Assembly: GCA_016946835.1 (NCBI GenBank)
Contig: JACVTC010000018.1
Coordinates: 1,273,501 to 1,337,500, forward strand
Direction: 5' to 3'
Source of the DNA: Neocallimastix lanati (nom. inval.)
Lineage: Eukaryota; Neocallimastigomycota; Neocallimastigomycetes; Neocallimastigales; Neocallimastigaceae
DNA: 64,000 bases
Made by a program: the position numbers and the translations under genes. The notes under the pieces are model-generated. The model worked only from the letters and a program-made list of their open reading frames with translations, did no database searches and was not told the origin of the DNA. Shown here piece after piece: positions 54,372-64,000 of the stretch; position 1 is the stretch's first letter; each line of letters opens with the position of its first letter.

Positions 54372-55752
54372 ATATTATTTCAAAAAAATATAATTTTTAT
54401 TTAGTTAAAATTCATTATTTATATAATTTATATAAAATTAAAATTTCTAATTAATTTAATTTGCATGTTGATTTTTTTTAATTATTTACTATTAATAATT
54501 ATTTAATTAAAAATTAAAATATAAATTAATAACTTAACTGTTTTTAACATTAATATAAATAAATATTTGTATATATGATGATTATTTATTAAAAATATTA
54601 TAACTTAATATTTTTGTTTTACTTATTAATTAATTTAATTACGAAATTATTAAAGTTCTATATTTTTCTAAAGGTAACGTATCATATTTTGATTTTCTCG
54701 AGTTCTTCGGCTTAACTATTTATAATTGCTATAATAAAATTAATTATAGATAATATATCTCCTTTTTATTTCTCAATTTAATCATTAGTCTAAGTTAGAT
54801 TAGGATTAATGTTAAATTGTAGAAAAAACTTATAGTAGTTTTTTACTGAAATTTAATAGTTTTATTATTAAATTAATTATAATTAAATTAATAAATACAA
54901 CTTAATAATAACTTTAAATAAAATTTTTACTTAATTGAGAAAGATAAAAAAGAAAACTATACTTATCTTCAAAATAGAAAGAATTTTATTATAAGAATTA
55001 TAATGAACTAATAACAACAGTTATATTGAATTAAATAATGAAAGAGTTTATTTTATTAACAAATCTCTTATCTAAGAAAAGATTAGATAAAAAAACCAAA
55101 ATAAGTTTTTGATTGATATTTTATCCATATCGATCATCGGATTGATTAAATAAAACCAATTGCTTCTAAGAAGTGATTTTGAAAACCCTAATTATTCAAT
55201 TCGCTAATCTAATCTAATGATAGAAAATAAAAGAAAAAATAATAAAAGATATTTCCATCATAAAATAATAAATTTATAAAAAAATAATGCATTAATAATA
55301 TTAAATTATGTAATAAACAAAATATAAAATACATTATTAAATATCGAATACATAAAAGAAAACAAAATAGAATTTTCTTTAATACTAAAATATTGAAAAA
55401 TTAGGTAATATTAATAAAACTAGATATTAATAATAATATTGATATTATTAATAAAGTATTAATATTGATAAATAATTGATATTAATATTTATAAATTGGA
55501 CATTTGTAATAATTTGGAAGTAATTGAACAAAGGAAGGTTCTCAAAGAAAATAAATAAATAAATAATTTAATTTTAGTTATTAAATTATTTTAATGGGAA
55601 ATAAAAAAAATAACATAATTTATTCATTCCTTAACTAAAATGATATAATATTTTATTTATATATATAAATTAATCTTTATTATGGGCAATGACAACCTTA
55701 ACAATTTTTCTTAAAACTTATTAAATCCATTTTTATTAAATATTTTCCCTAT

Positions 55753-56096
55753 TTATAAAATAGTAATTATTATTGTTTCTCTTATTATTACGATTAATAT
55801 TATATCTTTGGTTATTGGATCACAAACAGTTACTGTGTTAAATTGTTGTTTCACTATTTTTAAAGGTCTTAATAAAAATGGATGCAATTTTCTTCTATTA
55901 AAGTTTCCGATTAATACTAAATCTCCAGGTCTAAAAAAAACTTTGAGTCGTTTTATTTATTTCCTTCAATCACTCCACAATTTATTTGCTGTTTCTATAT
56001 TTTTTATTGCTTCCTTTATGCAGATTATGATTTATGAATTTCCTGATAAAATATTCTTATTCAATTTCCTCAGTAAGTCTTTCATCCATCCATATT
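55753..56096 (-). pseudogene. Ty3 Pol C-terminal relic, right copy
   Basis: Minus-strand translation contains RPGDLVLIGNFNRRKLHPF, LLRPLKIVKQQ and FNTVTVCDPITK, which align with the AGDLVLVRNFSRTKLEPYY and FKILKIQFNTATLIDQKTG of element A. Upstream it decays with stops. An old, independent Ty3 element downstream of the tRNA; its RT and gag are not in the window. Confidence 0.8.
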
Positions 56097-56239
56097 AATA
56101 ATGAGTCCAAATAGTTTAGGTCTCTTCTACCTATAGTAATTCATAACTACTATACTTAGTCACTTCATTCCATATGTCTTAAGTACCTATAATTCACTTG
56201 GTAGAAGATCATTAATATTAATAAATATATTATTAATTT

Positions 56240-56603
56240 CTTCGTTATTACTTTTTTTTTTACTTTTTTTTTTTATTTTTTTTTATATCTAATTATTTAT
56301 ATTATTTTTTTGATTCCATTTTATTATTTTTTTTATTCCAATTTTTAATTTTTTTTTTTTTTTGATTCCAATTTTTAATTTTTTTTTTTTTGATTCCAAT
56401 TTTTAATTTTTTTTTTTTTTTTTTGATTCCATTTTTTTATTTTATTTTTTTATGTCCAATTATATATTTTTTATTTTGATTCCTTTTTTTTTATTTTAAG
56501 TTTTTTATATCCAATATATTATTTTTTTTGATTCCATTTTTTATTTTATTTTATTTTTTTGATTTAATTTATTTATTTTATTTTTTTTATGTCCAATTAT
56601 ATT
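56240..56603. repeat. T-rich minisatellite-like array, left part
   Basis: Irregular tandem units such as TTTTTGATTCCAATTTTTAA and TTTTTATGTCCAATTAT. The same units resume at 61267, so copia element 2 interrupts one array. No coding potential credited. Confidence 0.75.
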
Positions 56604-56838
56604 AAACACCAAAAAAATTATTAATGAAATTAGATATATATTTAATACAATATTTTATATATAATATTTAATATTTAATTTTGTTTATCTTTAAATTTTT
56701 ATAATTTTAAAAGTATATGAGTTATTTATCAAAGTTAAATTTTATTTCTTTTATATATTTTATTTAATTATAATAATATTGTAATTGGGTAAACTATATT
56801 AAAGTCATTATTGAATATTTATTTTTTATATTCTAACA
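56604..56838 (-). repeat. 3' LTR of copia element 2 (235 bp)
   Basis: Plus-strand ends AAACACCAAAAA and TTCTAACA; shares GAGTTATTTATCAAAGTTA and ATATTAAAGTCATTATT with the right copy. Confidence 0.8.
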
Positions 56839-57064
56839 TGCCTCCTAAAATATGATTTAGTTAAATGTCATATTTTTTTATTTATATTATTTCAAATAAA
56901 ATATAAATCACCAATTTTGGTTAATACAGAATTTCTGAATTTATCGATTAATGTACCATTTAAATATTTTGTAAACTCATCAGTGAGATTATTTTCAGAT
57001 TTTATATATTTAATATAGATTTTATTTTCTTTGATTATTTCTCTTATGTAATATACTCTAATAT

Positions 57065-57843
57065 CTACATGTTTAATTTTGGGATTATAGTTTGATTTTT
57101 AGCATAATAAATAGCTGCTTTATTGTCAACATTTACTTTAATATTTTTAATATTTAAGTTCAATTCTTCGAATAAATTTAAATACAATATACCTTTCTTA
57201 CCGCATTCACTAAGACTGTAATATTTGGACTCGGCCGTTGAAGTCGATACGGATTTTTGTAACTTTGAACACCAGCTTGTTGGTGCACTACAGAATGTTA
57301 TTAAAAATCCTGTTGGTGAACGTCTAGTTTCCAAGTCACCTCCGTAATCCGAATCGACATATGCTTTAATATTCAGATTATTTGTGAAATTTATTCCATA
57401 TTTTTTAGTTCCCTTTAAGTATCTTAATATTCTCATTACGTTATTCCGGTCTTCCATATTTGGTTCCTTTGCTCTTCTAGCTGCTTTTAATACGGATCTA
57501 GTACATATACCGAGATATAATAAATTTCCTATTATGCTTCTATATTTTGTTTCATCTACTTTTACTTTCCTAAGATCTTCATTTTCAATTGGAGTCATAA
57601 TTCTAAGAGGTCTGCAATTTTTCATATTAAATTTAAAAAGCAATTCATCTATATATCTGTGTTGATATAAAAAATAACCATTTTTATGTTTTATAAATTT
57701 AATTCCAATAATATAATCAACATTACCTATATCTTTAATTTTGAATTTTTTCTTAATTAATAATTTACACTATCTATTGTTTTCTTTGATCCTGATATTA
57801 AAATATCAATCACATATATAGCTAACATACTTAAAAGTTTTCC
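57065..57843 (-). pseudogene. Copia element 2: RT end and RNase H
   Basis: RT remnants include YVIDILISGSK, where the catalytic YVDD has Ile for the first Asp, then KNCRPLRIMTPIENEDL, RSIIGNLLYLGICTR, and RNase H with AYVDSDYGGDLETRRSPTG, APTSWCSKLQ, STSTAESKYYSLSE and VDNKAAIYY. Frames are broken near 57650-57780. Dead. Its intact DSDYGGD segment shows what is missing in copia element 1. Confidence 0.85.
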
Positions 57844-58089
57844 TTAATTAAAATTAACGTACAAACAAGGTTCACTTATAATTCTTTTATATTCAATTTT
57901 TATTAAATAGTCATTTAATTTGTCATTCCACTTGGCACCACTTTGTTTCAATCCATATATTATCTTTATTATCAGTTCATATGGAATTTTATTATTTATC
58001 CCTTTATGAGGGATTCGATTATGAATGTTGTTGGAAGTAGAGACGGTGTCTTCCCAAAATTGTAAGCTCAGTTTTGCGTCATTTAACAT
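57844..58089 (-). pseudogene. Copia element 2: integrase-RT junction with internal deletion
   Basis: The frame joins the integrase end (LQFWEDTVSTSNNIHNRIPH, KGINNKIPYELI) directly to mid-RT (IYGLKQSGAKWNDKLNDYL, ISEPCLYV). The integrase C-terminus and the N-terminal half of RT, including its first catalytic Asp, are deleted. Confidence 0.85.
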
Positions 58090-58287
58090 TGACTTTAGAG
58101 AATTGATTATAGTGCCGTTGAATCGTTCAATCCTACCATTTTGTTGTGTGTGATTGGAAACAGTAAATTGATGTTGTATTCCAAAGTCAACGCAGAATTG
58201 TTTAAAATTTTTGTTGTTAAATTCGGTGCAATTAACTGTACGGATATATTGAATTCTTTTGTTAAATTGATTTTTAATTTTATTAAA

Positions 58288-60080
58288 TCAATTATGGAAG
58301 TGATAAAAAGTTTCTGATTTACTCTTCATAAAGAGAGTCCATCCAAATCTTGAATGGTCATCCAAAATGGTTAAGATATATTTATTGTCATAGAGAGAGT
58401 TTTGTATTGGACCTATAAGATCCATGTGTATGAGTTGAAATATATTTTTAGCTCTATTATGTGATGATTTGAAAGGCTTATTTTTAAATTTTGAATAACT
58501 ACAAATAGCGCACTTTGAATTCATGTTGATTTTTAAAATTTTATTTTTGATACTATTGATATTGAAATGAGCAAAACGACGATGCCATAAATTTAGTTTA
58601 TCAATTGATTTTAAATGTGTATAATTGACTTCAACCAAATTATTATTATGTTGGTTGTTTTGAAAATTTAATGGTTGAGTTGAAATCCAAAATTTAAATG
58701 TGTTAGATTGGTTTGATTTAATTGATAGTATTCTTTGATTGTGTTCGTCAAAAATTAATACGTATGATTTATTATTAGTATTATTGAAAATTATTTTGTA
58801 TCCTTGTTGTGTAAGATTTCCAATAGATAATAAATTTTCATTTATTTTTGGTGAGTAATAAACATTCTTAATGGTTATTTTGTGATTACTAATGTATTCT
58901 ATGAAGTCTCCTTTAAATTGTGTTGATATAACTTGATTATTAGCTAAATAATCTTTGTCATTACACTTTTGAATATTATGTAATTTATTTAAATGATCAG
59001 TGATATTTATTGATGCACCGGAGTCCAATATCCAACACATCATTTCTTTTTGTTTATTATCTTCGTTTTGTTTATTTATTTCGGCAAAATTAATATCAAG
59101 GTTTTCTTGAGAATTGTAATTCTTGGTAAAAGCAAAGACATAGCTTGTATCGTACTTTTTCTTTTTCCATGAAATTTGCATAATTTCTACGTTTATTATA
59201 TTTTCTTTTAAAATTATTTCTTCTGCGTTTGAAAGTTTTTCTTTTTTATTGTTATTTTTATCATCTCTTTTATTTTTACAGTCATAAAAGAAATGGTCCC
59301 ATTTACCACAGTAATTACATCTATCATTTTTAATCTTTCTAGTAAATGTTTTTGTTTTAGTGAGTTTTTTCTTATTTGTATTAATATTATTATTATTTTC
59401 TATTGAAAATATACTTTTATTGTTTTGATTATTATTTATGGATTCTTTTAAGTTTGAAGAGATGATTTCAGGCAATACATCCTTAACATATTCACTATAT
59501 TTATTCCAATCATTTTTAAATTAGAATACAACAATCCAACGGAGTTCCTCTGGAAGATTTCTGTTAAGGATGCTCACTTTGACACTTGGTTCAATGTCAT
59601 TATCTATTTTCTCAAGTTCATCAATGGTATTCTATAGTTCAGAAAAAAAAAGATATTAATATTCACTTCAGGGTTGACCTTTAAATTATCGAGCTTATTT
59701 TTAAGTTCTAATTTATGTGCATTCATGTTTTTGGTAAAAGATCTTTTTAGAATTCTCCACAATTCGAAAGCTGTTTTGTTTGATCCTTGCACAATGTCTT
59801 GGGCTTTTTCTCAAATACTGTTTAAGACGATCCATTTTGTTATAATATCATTATTGATCTCTTTTCATCCATTTCTTTGGTGATATAACCAACTAGATTT
59901 TTAATTGATAATAGATGAAGGATTTTAGTTCTCCATCTTTTATAATTTTCAGTATTTAATTCAACCACCTATTAACGTTTTCAGAATAGTTAAATTTAAT
60001 TGTTGGCCTGATGTCCATGGGTTCCTCAATAATAATTGTTTCATTTTTATTAATTCTTCTTGTATTAGCTATTACTGAAA
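58288..60080 (-). pseudogene. Copia element 2: Gag, protease and integrase N-terminal half
   Basis: Gag N-terminus (LNTENYKRWRTKILHLL, near 59930; FELWRILKRSF and LELKNKLDNLKVNPEVNI, near 59650-59760), in several frames; then one open frame (59475-58288) with knuckle CNYCGKWDHFFYDC, protease CWILDSGASINITD, LWHRRFAHFN, CAICSYSK, IHMDLIGPI and LDDHSRFGWTLF. The second and third integrase catalytic residues lie in broken frames at 58090-58288 (QHQFTVSNH-like text). Confidence 0.83.
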
Positions 60081-61031
60081 GTTTTAAACGAAATAATTTA
60101 TTTTATTAATAATTTATTAATATTTTATATTATAAGAATATTTTAATATATAATTGAAGAGATATATTTTGCATATTTAAATGTTTATTTATACATATTT
60201 AATACATTAATTAAAACTTAATTCTATTTTGATTAAATAAATTCAAATTGAAATATATATTGTTTAATATTTCTATGAAGAATATAATAAACTTTAATAA
60301 TATATATTTTTTGATAATTGATTAAGTTATATTTATTACTTAATATAAAGAGTTATAAAATAATGTATTTCAGCAATATGATTGGTTTCTTTTTTATCTC
60401 TTATTTTTAATGTAATATTTTTTATTATGTCATTTGATAATAATTTTAATTAAACATTGATATTACTGGTTTTATATGTTTGAAAAAGTATTTATACTAG
60501 TTTTATATTTATTAACATTTAAGTTGAATATATTTGTTTTTTGAGTGAAAATTTTAATTTATTAATTTTCTGTATGATGTAAATATTTATATTTTAGTTG
60601 TTTATAATTAACAATAGTATTTTCAGTTCAAATTATAATTTACTGACTATATTATTTTTTCAGTTCAAGTTATAATTTGATTGACTATAATATATATATA
60701 TAATTTATTTACTATGGATTATGATATTATTATAGGCATTAAACTTTCATAAATTTATTTTAAAATATTTCTGATAATATATTTTGATTCTGTTATTATG
60801 AAAATGACAAAATTAATTATAAAGATTATAATTAATTATATTATTTCTTTGCTAATTCGAAGTTAGATTTTTATATTGATAAATATAAAAATAAAAATGA
60901 TATTGAATATTGAAAATAAGAAAGTATTAGTTCAATTTATTTATAAGATGAATATATTTATATATTAATTATATAAATTATAACTTAACTTGTGGTTGAG
61001 CTCAGTTATATTCTGAAACTCTTTATCTATC
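60081..61031 (-). other. 5' leader region of copia element 2
   Basis: AT-rich, no open frame. TTCAGTTCAAATTATAATTT and TTCAGTTCAAGTTATAATTT repeat at about 60623 and 60659. Nothing else recognised. Confidence 0.5.
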
Positions 61032-61266
61032 AAACACCAAAAAATTATTAAGAAAATTAGATATATTTTTAATACAACATTTTATATTTAATATTTAATA
61101 TTTAATTTTATTAATCTTTATATTTTTTATAATTATAAAAGTATGTGAGTTATTTATCAAAGTTACATTTTATTGCTTTTATATATTTTATTTAAATAAA
61201 ATAATATTTTTATTGTGTAAAATATATTAAAGTCATTATTAACATATTTATTTTTATATCTTAACA
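61032..61266 (-). repeat. 5' LTR of copia element 2 (235 bp)
   Basis: Counterpart of 56604-56838; ends AAACACC and TTAACA on the plus strand. Confidence 0.8.
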
Positions 61267-62040
61267 AATTATTTATATTATTTTTTTGATTCCATTTTTT
61301 TATTTTATTTTATTTTTTATTTTGATTCCTTTTTTTTTATTTTTATTCCTTTTTTTTATGTTGATTCCTTTTTTTAATTCCATTTTTTTTATTTTATTAT
61401 TTTTAGATCTATTTTTTATTTTTTTCTATTTTTTTTTATTTCCAAGTTTTCATTTTTTATTTGAATTTCTTTTTTTATTTTATTTTTTTCATATCCATTT
61501 TTTTTATTTTTTTTTATGTTCAATTATTTATTTTTTATTTTGATTCTTTTTTTTATTTTATTTTTTTTTTGATTCCATTTTTTATTTTATTTTATTTTTT
61601 TTATTATTTATAATTTATATTATTTTTTTGATTCCAATTTTTTATTTTATTATTTTTTTATTATCAATTTTTTAATTTTTATTTTTTTATTTTTTATTTT
61701 TATTATATTTTTTATTTTTTTTTCATTTTTATTATATATTTTTTTTTTATTTTTTATTTTTATTATATTTTTTATTTTTTTTATTTTTTATTTTTTTTAT
61801 TTACATTTTATTTATTTTTTTTTATTTACTTTTTTAATTTTAATTTTTAACTCTTTACTTTTAATTTCAGTTTTATTTTATTTTAATTTAATATTTTTTT
61901 AATCAAATTTTTATTTTATTTATTTTCTTATTTTTTCTTTTTAAATTTCTTTTATTTATTTTTTTTTGTTTAAATTTAAATTATTTATTTTTTTTTTATT
62001 TAAATTTAAATTATATTTTTAATAATAATATATTTAAATT
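61267..62040. repeat. T-rich minisatellite-like array, right part
   Basis: Continues the units of 56240-56603 (TTTTTTTGATTCCATTTTTT, TTTATGTTCAATTATTTATT), grading into plain poly-T/TA sequence. Open frames across it are low-complexity artefacts. Confidence 0.75.
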
Positions 62041-64000
62041 ATAAAAAACAGTAAAAGAGCTATCTACCCAACGAGTCCTAGAGAAGAGAAGGCGCTAAAA
62101 GAATATATTGATGAAAATTTAGCCAAAAGGTTTATAAGACGCTCAGAATCTCCGGCAGGTTACCCTGTATTGTTCGTGCCCAAGAAGTCTGGTGAGTTAC
62201 GACTATTCATGGATTATCGCAAACTGAACCAATGGACCAAACGTAACGCCTATCCTATCCCAAGAATTAGTGCAGTGTTTGAAGCTATAAAAGGAGCATT
62301 AGTATTCTCTAAGTTTGACCTCAAATCTGCCTACAAGTTGGTACGAATTCGAAGTGACGAGTATAAGACATCCTTCAACACCAAGTATGGACACTTCGAG
62401 CATTTGGTGATGCCTTTTGGTTTAACCAATGCACCAGCGGTGTTCCAAAGCTTCATGAATGATGTCTTCAGCGAGGACATCGGGAAGTACTGTCAAGTCT
62501 ACCTCGATGACATTGTGGTATATTCAAAAACCTTAGAGGAACATGTTCAGCATGTTCGAACCATATTAAAAAAGTTGATTAAGCACAAGCTTGTGGAAAA
62601 AATGTCTAAATGTGAATTGCACAAGCTTAAGATTTCATTTTTAGGTCATGTGGTCAGAAAAGATGGTGTAGAAACTGACCCAGAAAAGATAAAGGCCGTG
62701 GTAAAATGGCAACAACCAGAAAACGTCAAGAAGATGCAAAGCTTCTTAGGCTTTTGCAACTACTATAGAAATTTTATAAGAAACTTTTCAGAAATAGCCA
62801 AGCCGCTATTTAAGATGACTTCGAAGAAAGAGAAATTCGAATGGAATGAAGAAGGATTGGCCGCGTTTCACAAGTTGAAGGAAATGCTCACCTCTCCGCC
62901 AGTGCTAGCTTACCCTGACCACGAGAAACAATTCTTCGATGAATATGATGCTAGTAATTACGCGATAGGAGGTGTGTTGTCACAAAAAGTAGACGATGGT
63001 AGTCTTCATCCTATATATTATTATTCAAAGACACTCAGCAAGGCTGAAGTGAACTACTCGATTACCGAGAAAAAATTGTTAGCCATTAAGACTGCTTTTA
63101 CAGAATGGCGACACTTGCTTCAAAGTACGAAGCACAAGATTATTGTTTATAGTGACCACAAAAATCTATTGTTCGCTACAAAACCACAACTATTAACTCC
63201 TAGGCAAATCAGATGGCAAGAATTATTCGCCACGTACTGGTTCGAAATAGTATACAGACCTGGGAAAAAGAATGGCAAATCTGATGCCCTCTCCAGAGTT
63301 GAAACAAAGAAAACTGAGGGTAAAGAATTTCCTAAAGATAAGCTATTGAAACCAGATCAATTGGTAAGGTTTGACGATGTAGACGGAGAAGCAAGTTATT
63401 AAGCCTTAGTTACCAATTTCGTGGATGATATTAAGCAGGCCAACAGACAGGACAAAATGGCCAGAGAGATAATAAAAGATTTAGCAGATGACGCCAGAAA
63501 CAATTATAACAAGAAGCTTTGACTGGAAGTAGATGGTCTTCTGGTGAGAAAAGAAAACCCTGAACAAGTATACGTGACCACAACGTTCAGAAAAACAATT
63601 ATTCAATTAAACCATGACTCGGAGTACGCAGGTCACTTAGGAATCGATAAGACTTCGGACCTTGTATCTAGGAATTTCTACTGGCCGAAGATGAGGAAGG
63701 ATATTTCAGGCTAAGTAAAGGCTTGCAAAACCTGCGCTACCAAAAAGGATGATAGACACAAGGAATATAGTACTGCGGTTAGAGTTCCAGTTGCAGAGTT
63801 ATCCAGGCAAGAGGTACAATTAGACTTTATAACGGATCTGCCAGTAAAATGTAGGACAAGAACGGAAGATGTTTATATTTGGGAAACGAAAAGAGCAGGT
63901 TGTATCTTAGTGTGCTGTGACAAATTGACCAAGATGATACACCTGATAGGATTTAAACATGTGTCCAACGCTAACGAGACTGTTGATGCATTCCTGAAGG
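62041..64000 (+). mobile_element. Ty3/gypsy element N, 5'-truncated, runs off the window
   Basis: Begins abruptly in RT after the T-rich array, with no LTR, gag or protease, and continues past the window end in integrase. Its codons are much richer in G/C than those of elements A-F, so it is a different lineage or a recent arrival. Three in-frame stops show it is dead. Confidence 0.9.
62041..64000 (+). pseudogene. pol: Element N Pol: RT, RNase H and integrase fragment
   Basis: One continuous frame from about 62050. RT: ESPAGYPVLFVPKKSGELRL, FDLKSAYKLVRI (catalytic Asp), MPFGLTNAPAVFQSFM, YLDDIVVYSKT and FLGFCNYYRNFI. RNase H: DEYDASNYAIGG, TEKKLLAIK, SDHKNLL and SDALSRV. Integrase zinc site NHDSEYAGHLG with CKTCATKK, then VQLDFITDLP and CDKLTKMIHLIGF. 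Stops TAA 63400-63402, TGA 63520-63522 and TAA 63712-63714 interrupt without frameshift. TEKKLL has Lys at a position usually Glu in TDKELL-type motifs, so an RNase H acidic residue may be lost. Confidence 0.9.

Larger units (their letters stand above)
54265..55911 (+). repeat. Segmental duplication unit, right copy (with tRNA-Val copy 2)
   Basis: Identical by eye to 44103-45749. Beyond 55911 the sequence continues as an uninterrupted Ty3 relic, showing what the left copy looked like before element C was joined to it. Confidence 0.93.
56604..61266 (-). mobile_element. Ty1/copia element 2, decayed, with 235-bp LTRs
   Basis: Two 235-bp direct repeats (56604-56838 and 61032-61266) bound a minus-strand copia element with gag, protease, integrase, RT and RNase H pieces. 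The LTRs differ at many positions, so it is old. The 3' LTR is preceded on the minus strand by the purine tract AGGAGGCA. It lies within the T-rich array; a clear TSD is not resolvable in that simple sequence. Confidence 0.85.

Noticed and set aside
61286-61543. Phe/Leu-rich open frame resembling a membrane protein
   Set aside because: Produced by the T-rich repeat array; no start context, homology or composition support.

Overview
The window is a eukaryotic, very AT-rich locus made almost wholly of LTR retrotransposons around a tRNA-Val gene present in two copies. Noncoding DNA is near-pure A+T with microsatellites, while retroelement genes are somewhat richer in G+C. Extreme AT bias, poly-Asn tracts, abundant Ty3/gypsy and Ty1/copia elements and a eukaryotic tRNA with internal A and B boxes suggest an early-diverging fungus such as an anaerobic gut fungus (Neocallimastigomycota). 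That is inference; another AT-rich eukaryote is possible. I see no host protein-coding gene.

Layout: 1-5062, 3' part of a Ty3 element (family A/C, + strand). 5066-10457, solo and degenerate LTRs. 10503-13907, decayed copia element (- strand). 14575-17254, Ty3-like element lacking gag-pol. 17255-17813, unexplained G+C-richer island. 17818-24738, Ty3 element E (+). 24741-35072, solo LTRs K, G, H, I and A, with chromovirus F (27847-34182, -) inside I. 35079-44102, intact-looking Ty3 element B (-). 44117-44189, tRNA-Val(UAC) copy 1. 45750-53793, Ty3 element C (-). 53798-54262, solo LTR D. 54279-54351, tRNA-Val copy 2. 56604-61266, decayed copia element 2 (-) inside a T-rich array. 62041-64000, start of another Ty3 element (+) of visibly different base composition.

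How it fits together: peeling elements off by their target-site duplications (TSDs) shows that E, G, H, I, the solo A LTR and B, and then C and D at copy 2, all entered the same 8-9 bp (TCAACATAC) lying 10-18 bp upstream of the mature tRNA-Val 5' end. K landed on the 3' edge of E. The newest element (B, LTRs identical by eye) is nearest the tRNA and older ones are pushed outward. This resembles Pol III start-site targeting by yeast Ty3. Copy 2 is best explained by ectopic recombination between two family A/C elements on either side of the tRNA.

Three Ty3 families (A/C, B, E) share a -1 frameshift signal at the gag/pol junction: TTTAAAC, a 6-8 nt spacer, and an H-type pseudoknot whose second stem covaries. 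Chromovirus F independently has AAAAAAC, an 8-nt spacer and a perfect 7-bp hairpin. In element C one extra A upstream of the site fuses gag and pol into a single frame.
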